Assembly: GCA_903881565.1 (NCBI GenBank)
Contig: CAIRTR010000116.1
Span: 1-39,729, forward strand
From: Oligoflexia bacterium
Lineage (GTDB): Bacteria; Bdellovibrionota; UBA1018
DNA: 39,729 nucleotides
Direction: 5' to 3'
Within the stretch, counting starts at the first letter, position 1. Every line of letters starts with the position of its first letter. The notes beneath the pieces are model-generated. The model was not told where the DNA came from, made no database searches, and worked only from the letters and a program-made list of their open reading frames with translations. The position numbers and the translations under genes are program-made. Positions 23,486 to 32,600 of the stretch are shown piece after piece.

Positions 23486-24217
23486 CACTAAATTTGAGGG
23501 TTTTATTCCCGAATAACGCGCAAAAATCTCGGCCAACTTAGTCATGACCGGGAGGGTGGTTTCAAGCTCCCTTTTATGAAGCAGGTAACTCGCATCGGTG
23601 AGCAGATAAGCGTGGATTTCATCCTCAAAGACGGCGGGGTGGTAACCCACGGCCAATTTTCGGCTGAACTTCGTCGTCGGTACTCCGAACATCGCCCGCC
23701 GCACCTCATCGCGATACGCATCGCTGGTAAAAAACAATCCATGAGCAAGCTCATGCTTGAGCGTCTCAGGACGATCCCCTTCATAGGTCCCGATCACGTA
23801 AAACCTTCCCTCGACCCCTTGAAACAAATCAAGCATCATTTTTTCACGCCGGGTTTGATACTTGAACTCCTTGCGATAAAAAGGAGCGAACACCCGACTC
23901 GGAATGTTGAATCCAGCCCAATCCTCATAATAACTGAACTGGCCTTGCACGCGCGTGTACCAGGCTTTGTACTCCCCAAGCGTAAAAATCCGGCCACGGA
24001 AAAACGGCGATTCAGAATACTCCTGAAACCTTAGAAACATCTGCGCAAGTTCTCGCTGATTGGCCATCACCAGATGAAAAATCCCCGGCAGGAGTTGCCT
24101 TACGGTGCACTCACCCTTGATATGCGCGATACTCCGCGGAGAAATCAATGCCAGATCCGGGCGAAAAGCTTGCAAGCTCTGCCGATCTGCGGGCACCTTG
24201 AGGTCAATATTTTTCAT
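23480..24217 (-). CDS. putative HExxH metallopeptidase-like protein
   Basis: 245 residues from ATG 24217 (three extra upstream codons starting with TTG are disfavoured). No signal peptide is visible. 'ETLKHELAHGLFF' carries HExxH at residues 155-159, followed about 40 residues later by 'FEDEIHAYLLT', whose Glu200 could be the third zinc ligand as in gluzincin-like proteins. A basic stretch 'RREKMMLDLF' and the strand 'RFYVIGTYEG' precede the motif. No family is recognised; the whole looks like the stand-alone zincin-like proteins seen in predatory and soil deltaproteobacteria. The hybrid kinase gene ends 27 bases upstream on the same strand, so the two are probably co-transcribed. Confidence 0.6.
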   Translation of the reverse strand: MKNIDLKVPADRQSLQAFRPDLALISPRSIAHIKGECTVRQLLPGIFHLVMANQRELAQMFLRFQEYSESPFFRGRIFTLGEYKAWYTRVQGQFSYYEDWAGFNIPSRVFAPFYRKEFKYQTRREKMMLDLFQGVEGRFYVIGTYEGDRPETLKHELAHGLFFTSDAYRDEVRRAMFGVPTTKFSRKLAVGYHPAVFEDEIHAYLLTDASYLLHKRELETTLPVMTKLAEIFARYSGIKPSNLVL

Positions 24218-24244
24218 CACAACCAAAATATCAGGCGCGCCCTC

Positions 24245-26638
24245 TCAATGCAACGCTCTCAGAACAGCTTGAGCCAGTTCCTCCGAATCCACAGGTTTGG
24301 CAAGATGCGCCTGATAGCCCGCCGACAGTGCTAACTCCCGACTCTGCGAATCCGCATGCGCCGTCAGGGCCACAGCCGGAGTTTGCCCCCCTCTTGCGGG
24401 TCCCAATTTGCGAATTTTTCGAATCAAGCTGTAGCCATCTTCAAAAGGCATCGCAATGTCGCTCAAGATCACATCCGGCCTGGACTTCTCAAACTCCACT
24501 AGCGCCTCCGTTACGGATGATGCCAATCTGACTTGCGCCCCAAAAGACGAAAGCACTTCCTGGATCGCGCCTAACATAAAAGGTTCATCATCCACGCAAA
24601 GAACGCTAATCCCGCCCAAATCAAGACGCGCCGTGGGCTTGTGCCTCTCGTAGACGACTCCCGTGAAGCGTGCGGAGGAGCTCAGCGGAAAACTCACGAT
24701 GAAGGTCGCGCCTTTTCCCGCCCCTTCGCTTTGCGCCTCAACCGTACCCCCTTGGAGTTTTGTTAAACTATCTACCAATGCCAGTCCCAGACCCAAGCCG
24801 CCATGCACTCTTGTGCTTGAAGAATCGGCCTGAGAAAACTGATCAAAAATATGCGGCAGGAAAGCGGCTGAGATCCCTTTTCCCGAATCCCGGATGCTGA
24901 GCTGCACCCTGTCTTCAGATGGCGAATGACAAACCGAGAGTCTCACTTCAATTTTACCATCTAGCGGCGTAAATTTAATCGCATTCGTAAGCAGATTCCA
25001 CACAATCTGTTTGAGTCGCCCAGAGTCCCCTGCGACAAAAAGGGGCATTGACCCCAGGTCCACGCTGATGTGAATCGATTTTTTCTCCGCCGTTACTCGA
25101 AGCGAATTGATGACCTTTTCAACGATTTCCATTAATTCGACGTTCTGAATATCAAGGACGATTTTCCCGACGCTAATCCTCGAAATATCCAGAAGATCAT
25201 TAATAAGCTGGTTTTGCGAGAGGGCGCTATCTTCAATTACCTGGAGCCCCACAGCTGCTTTAGACGGGTCAAGTCGTCCGGACTTGAGCAGTTGGGACCA
25301 ACTTAGAATCGCCGTCAGTGGCGTCCGCAGTTCATGGGAGAGGGTTGCAAGAAAAATGTCTTTGGTGTGATTGGCTTTTTCCGCAGATTCTTTGGCTTGG
25401 CGCAAGGATTCTTCTGCCCTTTTTCGTTGGGTGATATTGTGAAACGTTCCGTACATTCGCAAAGGCTTGCCCAATTCATTGCGCTCTACCTCGCCCTGTG
25501 CATGAACATACAGCATCTCGCCGCTGGGTCGAATAATTCGATAATCAATTGCGTAAGGGCGCCCTTCTTTAGTTGCAGCCATTACGGCTTGTTCCACCCG
25601 AGGTCTATCCTCAGGGTGCACCTGCTTGAAGAACAGTTTCAAATTCGCAAGAGCCCCTGAAACCGGTAGACCTAGAATTCGAAACGCTTCTGCGGATCCC
25701 TGGATTACGCCGGTCAATACGCTCCAATCCCAACTCCCAAATTCGCCGATCCGCTGGGCGCGTACAAAGCCCCGCTCAATTTCATCTCTCACAGCGTCGG
25801 CCCGTGCAGCCTGAGCGGCCGCACGCAATGTAAGCACAACAGCAATAGAAGTTAATAACAAAGTAACAAGCACCTTCTCGGTAAGGGGGCCCAAGTCGAA
25901 GACGTGTTCGGTAAATCCGAGCACGATCTCGATGAGAGAAGGGACGACAACGGCAAGGGGGACCGCCCACCGCGAAATTTTTCCACCGTCTGAATCACTC
26001 AAAATCAAAGACATGAGGCCATCGGAGGGCCGCGCTAAAATCACCGCAACCGAAAGAACCAAAAAGAGTGAAGCAGACATCCCCGTGGAGAGGAGCCAGG
26101 AGTCGGATTCAAATCCCCCATAACTGATCAGCACACCTGAATAGAGTTGGCCCACGACTATGGCTCCGGCCGCAAAAAAAAGAAGCACCACGAGGGCTTT
26201 CGAAAACGACAATTTACGTGAGCCCTTTGTCTGAATCAGAATCAAGACGAAAGACAGAATAACGGTAAAGAGCGCGATCACTATTGTGGGTTGAGGCTGT
26301 AAAAGACCTCCCCGCGCAATGAAAAGGGTAAACCCAAGCGCCAGAGACAAAAAAGGGATCCCCCGATGCGCCACGGTACCTAGCAACGAAGTCGGTCTTG
26401 TCTGAATCAAAAACACACTAAGCGAAAGCAAGATGAACGCGAAGCACTGAAGTGGCGTGCTGGGCCTAAGCCAATGCGGCCAACTCCTCGGGGGCACCAT
26501 CCCGAGAGTCCAAGCTAAGAGGATACCCACGGCGATCGCAAGCACACCAAGCGAAGCGGCTTGCGAAACTTTGCGCGAGAGGCGGGCGAGCGCAGCCCCT
26601 GGTTCATGAGCAATGGCGGTCAATGTTTGTGGGTTCAT
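24245..26638 (-). CDS. multi-spanning PAS hybrid histidine kinase with receiver
   Basis: 797 residues. Residues about 28-275 hold eight or more hydrophobic helices, in a MASE-like integral membrane sensor that I cannot assign to a named family. A PAS domain of the PAS_3 type spans about 295-405 ('GEFGSWDW', 'VHPEDRPRVEQ', 'MYGTFHNITQRKRAEE'). The DHp contains His435 in 'LSHELRTPLTAIL'. The ATPase shows 'NLLTNAIKFTP', 'RDSGKGI' and 'GGLGLGLALV'. The receiver has Asp683/Asp684 in 'CVDDEP', Asp727 in 'ILSDIAMPFEDG', and a late 'AHLAKPVD' with the conserved Lys. There is no HPt, so an external one is needed, and the gene is not next to a response regulator. A small HExxH protein follows on the same strand. 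Confidence 0.92.
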   Translation of the reverse strand: MNPQTLTAIAHEPGAALARLSRKVSQAASLGVLAIAVGILLAWTLGMVPPRSWPHWLRPSTPLQCFAFILLSLSVFLIQTRPTSLLGTVAHRGIPFLSLALGFTLFIARGGLLQPQPTIVIALFTVILSFVLILIQTKGSRKLSFSKALVVLLFFAAGAIVVGQLYSGVLISYGGFESDSWLLSTGMSASLFLVLSVAVILARPSDGLMSLILSDSDGGKISRWAVPLAVVVPSLIEIVLGFTEHVFDLGPLTEKVLVTLLLTSIAVVLTLRAAAQAARADAVRDEIERGFVRAQRIGEFGSWDWSVLTGVIQGSAEAFRILGLPVSGALANLKLFFKQVHPEDRPRVEQAVMAATKEGRPYAIDYRIIRPSGEMLYVHAQGEVERNELGKPLRMYGTFHNITQRKRAEESLRQAKESAEKANHTKDIFLATLSHELRTPLTAILSWSQLLKSGRLDPSKAAVGLQVIEDSALSQNQLINDLLDISRISVGKIVLDIQNVELMEIVEKVINSLRVTAEKKSIHISVDLGSMPLFVAGDSGRLKQIVWNLLTNAIKFTPLDGKIEVRLSVCHSPSEDRVQLSIRDSGKGISAAFLPHIFDQFSQADSSSTRVHGGLGLGLALVDSLTKLQGGTVEAQSEGAGKGATFIVSFPLSSSARFTGVVYERHKPTARLDLGGISVLCVDDEPFMLGAIQEVLSSFGAQVRLASSVTEALVEFEKSRPDVILSDIAMPFEDGYSLIRKIRKLGPARGGQTPAVALTAHADSQSRELALSAGYQAHLAKPVDSEELAQAVLRALH

Positions 26639-26650
26639 TTATGGAGTCCG

Positions 26651-26679
26651 CTTGTAGTTGCGCCGGTTAATTTTGTCGA
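26651..26679 (-). promoter_or_regulatory. promoter of the multi-spanning hybrid kinase
   Basis: On the minus strand: TCGACA (26679-26674), a 17-base spacer, TACAAG (26656-26651), and 12 bases to ATG 26638. The leader would be about five bases, with no ribosome binding site. Confidence 0.45.
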
Positions 26680-26776
26680 CCTTATTCGGACAACTTAGGC
26701 CTGATTCTGGGCGTGCAAAATGCAACTTTTCCAGCGCGACAAGACATGGGTTTGCCGGCCCATTTACGGGGGCTAT

Positions 26777-27760
26777 TTAAGTTTTGACAGCAGCCTGGGA
26801 ATGAGTCCAATCATGATGTGCGGAACAAAGAGTTGTTAGATTTTCTAGTGTATTTTCTCCACCCTCGGATACAGGGATCTTATGATGAAATTCGATCCAC
26901 CTACTTTGGTTGCATCGTTTTTCAGAGTCGGGGGTGCCGCTAAGCGAATCACTAATTGATTCAGAGACATGAGTACATCGCCCTTGATCGCGTAATCTGA
27001 TTTGATGAAGGAGCTGAGCGGGAATCGGGACGCGCTTCGGGGGCCGAGAAGTTTGCTTAGTTTGTTTTAGCGTCGGCATGGGTTCAACTTGTATCGATAC
27101 AAGCTGCGAGCTCTTAAGCACGCCTTCACCAGCGCCCTTTTTCGCGATTTGTCTCTTTGCTCTACGTACAGGATCAAAGCGTTTTAAGTGCGCCTGGGTC
27201 ATCGTCGTTATTGTTTCCTCAAGCGAAACCGCTCGGCCCCTGGCTTGACTTAAAAGATCCTGGACGCGCCTCAAAGCGAGCATGTCAGCTTCGGATAATC
27301 CCACCACCAGCTTCACGCGGTTTTCGTTCACGTAACTTGCACCCTCTTGCGTTGCGGTCTGGGGCCGGATTTTCGCGACTTCTTTTTCGAGCTGCCGTTG
27401 CGATAGTGATGAGGCCTTTTCAAGCCAAAGGTCTTTATTCTGGCGTGTGAGGATCGGCGTGATTCTCCTGGCATTGGAAAGGGTTATTGAGCCCTTGGCA
27501 ATGTGCTCTCGCAGCTCGGGCACTTCAGCGGCCTTGCGGGCAACCGTAATCAGATTGTAAGCAACGCCTTCGGAAAGTCCAAGCTCGCGGACAACGTAGA
27601 GGAAAAGACTGGCGTGTCCGTGTTTGAGATAGATACGATGGCGATCCACCTGTGCGAGAATTTCTAATAATTCAGCTTCCGCTCTTTTGTAGCGAGTGCT
27701 GAGTTCCAAAGCACGGAGATGGATTTGTTGGGTGAGTAGAGGAGAGTGATTAAGCGACAT
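26777..27760 (-). CDS. HNH endonuclease-like protein
   Basis: 327 residues from ATG 27760, selected because AAAGGA ends nine bases upstream; the ORF's first ATG overlaps that site. The N-terminal 130 residues are helical ('ALELSTRYKRAEAELLEILAQ', 'LSEGVAYNLITVARKAAEV'), like the helical domain that precedes HNH motifs in DUF222-like and related proteins. A basic Lys/Arg-rich region occupies about 195-245. The C-terminus is an HNH domain: 'RDQGRCTH', 'KRCNQSRWIEFHHKIPVSEG', 'ENTLENLTTLCSAHHDWTH'. Such genes are scattered singly, often in many copies, in deltaproteobacterial genomes; their role is unsettled (mobile nuclease, restriction or repair). An insertion of about 18 residues separates the two Cys of the first zinc knuckle. 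It has no operon partner. Confidence 0.85.
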   Translation of the reverse strand: MSLNHSPLLTQQIHLRALELSTRYKRAEAELLEILAQVDRHRIYLKHGHASLFLYVVRELGLSEGVAYNLITVARKAAEVPELREHIAKGSITLSNARRITPILTRQNKDLWLEKASSLSQRQLEKEVAKIRPQTATQEGASYVNENRVKLVVGLSEADMLALRRVQDLLSQARGRAVSLEETITTMTQAHLKRFDPVRRAKRQIAKKGAGEGVLKSSQLVSIQVEPMPTLKQTKQTSRPPKRVPIPAQLLHQIRLRDQGRCTHVSESISDSLSGTPDSEKRCNQSRWIEFHHKIPVSEGGENTLENLTTLCSAHHDWTHSQAAVKT

Positions 27761-28145
27761 GCGCGCGGGTCCTTTCATTATGAGGTCATTCAGACGATTT
27801 ATATGAAAATAATGAAAGTGCGCGACAGGAGTGATTGAGGAAAAACAGTGTATTTAAAAGTCGCACTTTTTATCGTAAAAGTAGACTATTTATCGCAGAA
27901 ACAACCATTTTATTCAACCAAAATCTTTCCAAAAATACGTCTGAAAAACAAGCCCACCCAAAATCAACTAAACGGCCACACCCCAACCATTGCCGTGGGA
28001 GCTTTGGCAAAAACGTGTCGCGCTGAAGGCGTTGAATCCGGCGAAATCATAAACGCGAACTTTTTCGAACGTCTTTCCAGATCAAGGGATCAATGCTTTG
28101 CCGATTAGAACCGGAATTCCGGCACTCAAGCCGCCTATTTAGCAT
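27761..28145. other. AT-rich intergenic region without a convincing gene
   Basis: About 385 bases between the divergent HNH and PilJ-kinase genes. Two short overlapping plus-strand frames exist (27835-28026 and 27848-28108), but neither has a ribosome binding site or protein-like composition. The region contains A/T-rich runs and the near-repeat atttatcg/ttttatcg around 27867-27894. No terminator, RNA gene or mobile element was seen. Confidence 0.6.
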
Positions 28146-28174
28146 TTGCGGGCACCCCGATTATATTTTATGCT
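28146..28174 (+). promoter_or_regulatory. promoter of the PilJ-type kinase, start of the signalling island
   Basis: TTGCGG at 28146-28151, a 17-base spacer and TATGCT at 28169-28174. Transcription should begin near 28181, leaving a short leader with AGGA at about 28186-28189 before ATG 28197. Confidence 0.55.
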
Positions 28175-28196
28175 AGCCTTACTTTAGGACCCGTTT

Positions 28197-29528
28197 ATGA
28201 AGCTTAATACTACAAAAATGCAGATACGAGTTCCCTATCTCATCGCCCTGTCCTTCATTGCGGCGATTTCCATCGTTGGGTTTGTTATTGTGCATTATGC
28301 AGAAGTCACGGAGACCAACGGCGCCTACACCATTAACATCAGTGGGAGACAGCGCATGCTGTCTCAACGTACAGCCTTACTCGCCAGTCAGCTTTCGAGA
28401 TCTGAGGCCAGGCCCTCCACCGAAGTGAGAACCCTGCTTTCAGATGCTTTGGCGTTATTTGAAGAATCCCATAAAATATTATTTAATCTTTCCAAGCAGG
28501 CCAACCACGGCGATCCAATCCATTCTCTTTACCTGGCCAGCGGTGAGCATTTGGATGCCGATGTTCAAGGATATATTCAAAGTGTTAGAGAAACAATGAA
28601 CCAACCCACTGCAGCTAATATTCAGAACCTCCAGCTCAAAGCGAATCTCATTCTCCCCAAACTTGATAAGGCTACGGTGCTTTTTCAGCAACAAAGTGAG
28701 CACCGCTCACAGGGGTTTGTAAACCTTCAGACACTTTTTTTCGTCGTGACTCTGGCTGCTTTGGCCATTGTGGCCTTCTCCATTTTCTTGCCGATGGAGC
28801 GCCGTATTTTGCGTTCGCAGGAAAATGCAATCCACACCTCAAATTTGACCACGTTGGGCGAGATGTCTACCGGCATGGCGCACGAGATCAATCAACCCTT
28901 GGCCGGCATTTCGCTTGCCGTGCAGATGATTAAAAAGTTGAAGGAAAAAAATCGGCTTAGCGACGAGGAACTTAATAACTCGCTCCAGGACATCATGGCG
29001 GCGGTTGCGCGATCTACAAAAATCATTGATCATGTTCGAATTTTTGCCAAGCAAGAGGCCCTCTTATTCAAATCAATTGACATCAATGAAACGATTGAAT
29101 CAGCGCTCTCGCTGATGGGCGAGCAGCTCAAACTTCGCGGCATCGAGATCTCCAAGAATCTGAGCGCTGCATGCCCCAAGATCAACGCCGATCCCAATCG
29201 ACTGGAACAGGTTTGGATCAATCTGCTGGCCAACGCCAGGGACGCGCTGGATGAAGGCACTGAAGACCCTAAAAAGAAAATCTCGATCACGACGAAGCTC
29301 AGCGGAGAGAGTGTTCTTGTCGAAATAGCCGATAACGGGATTGGCATGACAGACGAGGTTAAGAAAAAAGTTTTTGAGCCTTTTTTCACGACCAAACCCG
29401 TCGGTAAGGGAACGGGGCTTGGGATGGCGATTGTTCACGGGATTATCGCCGCGCATCAGGGGGCGATCGAAATAGGGAGTGAACCGAAAAAGGGAACGAC
29501 GCTAACGGTGAGATTGAGCTGCACCTAG
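28197..29528 (+). CDS. PilJ-type sensor histidine kinase
   Basis: 443 residues. A transmembrane helix at about 13-34 is followed by a periplasmic PilJ-type (type IV pili MCP N-terminal) four-helix sensor with its signature 'INISGRQRMLSQRTALLAS' at about 46-64, and a second membrane helix at about 180-200. A short linker leads to the DHp: '[20 protein letters not shown]' with His229. The ATPase contains 'NLLANARDALDE', 'DNGIGMTD', 'FEPFFTTKP' and '[13 protein letters not shown]'. It lacks a receiver, so the cognate regulator is encoded elsewhere; the receiver proteins at 33528 and 34203 are candidates. Its catalytic module is a close relative of those at 35602 and 38217. NarX/PilJ-like sensors of this type detect small ligands or nitrate in known cases, but the ligand here is unknown. 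Confidence 0.92.
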   Translation: MKLNTTKMQIRVPYLIALSFIAAISIVGFVIVHYAEVTETNGAYTINISGRQRMLSQRTALLASQLSRSEARPSTEVRTLLSDALALFEESHKILFNLSKQANHGDPIHSLYLASGEHLDADVQGYIQSVRETMNQPTAANIQNLQLKANLILPKLDKATVLFQQQSEHRSQGFVNLQTLFFVVTLAALAIVAFSIFLPMERRILRSQENAIHTSNLTTLGEMSTGMAHEINQPLAGISLAVQMIKKLKEKNRLSDEELNNSLQDIMAAVARSTKIIDHVRIFAKQEALLFKSIDINETIESALSLMGEQLKLRGIEISKNLSAACPKINADPNRLEQVWINLLANARDALDEGTEDPKKKISITTKLSGESVLVEIADNGIGMTDEVKKKVFEPFFTTKPVGKGTGLGMAIVHGIIAAHQGAIEIGSEPKKGTTLTVRLSCT

Positions 29529-29640
29529 GGCGCTTCTCACGCGCCGCAATAGTGCGGTCGACAGCAATAAGTCCAAAATCCGAAGACAAAATCCGAGATC
29601 TTCTTCAAGTTTCCCCCCATTAACCCGACCCGTATAATGA

Positions 29641-32600
29641 ATGGCTATTTTCAAATCACCGACGCACCTCAGCCCTGAGCCATCTCCTCGATGGAACACC
29701 CTGCTCCCCTATCTCGTGCTCGCCGTTCTTCTGTCCATTACCTTGCTGCTCTGGCAGCGGATCAGCCTCAACGCCCAGCTAAGGAGTGAAGCTCGATTTG
29801 TCAATGAAACCACCGGCATTCAAAATCAAATCATCCACCGCTTGAATGATCATGAAAAACTGCTCCGAGCGGGCGTGGGCCTGTTCAATAGCGTGGGTGA
29901 GGTAAACCGGACGCATTGGCGGCAATTCGTTTCGGCGCTGGAACTTGACCAAAACCATCCGGGGATTCAAGGATTGGGATTTTCACTTTGGATCAACCCT
30001 GAGCAAAAAGAAGCGAATATTCGCAAAATCCGGGCAGAGGGTTTTCCTGAATATGCGATTAAGCCCGCTGGCGAGCGCGCAAACTATACCTCCATTATTT
30101 ATCTGGAGCCGTTTAACTGGCGCAATCAACGCGCGTTTGGGTACGACATGTACACCGAGTCCATTCGGCGGCAGGCGCTTGATAAATCCAAAGACTCTGG
30201 ATTAAGTATGATCACGAGCAAAATCACCCTTCTTCAAGAAACCGAAAAAGAAAAACAAAATGGAATTCTAATGTATGTCCCGGTCTACCGGCCGGGCTTG
30301 AGCACCGACACCATCGAAAATCGCCGAGCCGCCCTCATAGGGTTCGTATATAGCCCCATTCGTATGAGTGATTTTATTTATGGCACCATGAAGAATCTTC
30401 CCAATGGGATCGCCTTTGAGATCTCTGAGGAAACCTCAGCAACACCGGATAAAACACTGTTTGACAGCCTTATTGCCGAGAAAATAACGTTACCTCTCGG
30501 GCACACATCGCACTTCAAAACCGTCAATAAAGTGGATGTCTTCAACGGGCACCCCTGGATTTTTTCGTTCAAAAGTCTGCCCGCTTTTGAGGCTGCGGTA
30601 AAAAGCGATGACTCCAACGTCGTTCTTGTTTCAGGACTTCTCTTAAGCTTCATCTTGTCCTACCTTTCTTTTATAGGAGCTTCGGATCGCAGAAAAGTGA
30701 TGTCTCTTGTAAAGACCAGAACGAGGGAGCTTGAAGCGAGCAAAACCGAGACGCAGAGACAGAAGGCGTTTCTCGACAACATTCTCAACGTGCTCCCCGA
30801 TCTCGTGAGCTACGCGGACGCTGATTTGAGATTTCAATATGCCAACCCCGCTTACGAAAAATGGTTCGATGGCGAGTCCCACCCTATACTCGGGCAACCC
30901 GTCCAAGAAGTATTAGGAGAAGCGGCATTTTCAAAAGCCAAACCCTTCCTTGAAAAGGCGCTCAAAGGAGAGAAACAAGAGTTTCAGGTTACCCTCCCCT
31001 ATCTCATCAAAGGAGAGCACATTGAAAAGACCGTCTACGCGCACTATATTCCCGACCTTCAAGCGGATGGCTCCATTAGGGGAGTTTTTACAGTCGTCCG
31101 AGATATTACCGAGCTAAAGCGCTCAGAAGAAGCCATAAAACAGCTCTCCGCCCGAATGTCTTTAGCGACCAAAGCGGGCGGGGTTGGCGTGTGGGATTAC
31201 GATATCGTCAACAATCATCTGGAGTGGGACGATCAGATGTTTAAACTTTATGGCATTGAGAAGAATCAATTTAGCGGGGCTTATGAAGCTTGGCGTTCGG
31301 GTCTGCATCCCGAGGATTCGCAAAGGGGTGATCAAGAAATTACCGCCGCCATCACCGGCGAAAAAGAGTTCAACACAGAATTCAGGGTCGTGTGGCAGGA
31401 TCACTCTATTCACCACATCAGGGCGCTCGCGCTCGTCCAGCGTGACGAATCAGGTAAAGCCTTGCGCATGACCGGCACCAATTGGGATATCACGGAGCGC
31501 AAGCAGGCAGAAGCCGAACTCTGGAAAGCCAACAGCTCGCTTGAGCGAGCCACCGCTCGAGCCAATGACCTGGCAGTACGTGCGGATACCGCCAACGCCG
31601 CCAAAAGTGAGTTCCTTGCTAATATGAGCCACGAGATTCGCACCCCGATGAACGGGGTCATCGGCATGACTCAGTTACTTTTAAACACTCCGCTGGACAA
31701 GGTCCAGCGACGCTACGCCGAGACCGCCCGCTCCAGCGGCGAATTTTTGCTGGAGCTGATCAACGACATCCTGGATTTTTCCAAGAACGAGGCTCATAAG
31801 CTCAACTTGGAGTCGATTGATTTTGATTTGCACGCCCTGCTCGATGGCTTTGCGCTCCCGTTTGCTACGCACGCTCATGATAAAGGTCTGGAGTTTATCT
31901 GTGCCGCAGCCCCTGAAACCCCCACCTGCCTACGAGGGGACCCGCTTCGCCTGCGACAAATCCTAAATAATTTTGTAAGCAATGCCTTAAAATTCACAAA
32001 ACAAGGTGAAATCGCCGTACGCGTCCGCGCGCTTGAGGAAACTGATACCCCAACGGAAAAGAGTACACTGCTCCGATTTTCGGTCAGGGACACAGGGATC
32101 GGGATCCCCTCTGATCGGTTGGCACTGTTGTTTGAAAAATTCTCGCAAGTCGACTCCAGCACCACACGCAAATATGGGGGAACGGGACTGGGCTTGGCGA
32201 TTTCAAAGCAACTTTCGGAGATGATGGGCGGAACCGTGGGGGTAAGCAGTGTTGAAGGGGGCGGTTCCGAATTTTGGTTCACCGCACGGTTACTAAAGCA
32301 AGACTCAGCAGCCGCGCACCCTGCTGTTGTGGCCAACCTTACCGGCAAGCATGTTTTGATTGTCGACGATAATCACACGAACCGCGAGGTACTCATGGCG
32401 CAGCTCGCGGCTTGGGGCATCGCCGCCGAAGAGGCTAGCGATGGTCCTATGGCCCTTAGCGAAGTTCTCCGCGCGCACGACTTAAAGACGCCTTTTGATG
32501 GGGTTCTAATTGATATGCAAATGCCAGGTATGGATGGTCTCGACCTCGCAAAAAAAATAAAGAGCGAAGTGACTTTAAAGGGGATCCCTCTTGTGCTCAT

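Noticed and set aside
27835-28108. Two short plus-strand ORFs in the HNH/kinase intergenic region
   Set aside because: No ribosome binding site, overlapping frames of the same AT-rich DNA and unconvincing composition.
29538-29560. GC-rich hairpin ccgca-atag-tgcgg after the PilJ kinase
   Set aside because: The stem is five base pairs with no following T-run; not a credible intrinsic terminator.
29633-29638. Perfect TATAAT two bases before ATG 29641
   Set aside because: As a -10 box it would place the transcription start inside the coding sequence, and no -35 is seen at 17-18 bases. Moving the start codon downstream would destroy the first membrane helix, so it is probably a chance match.
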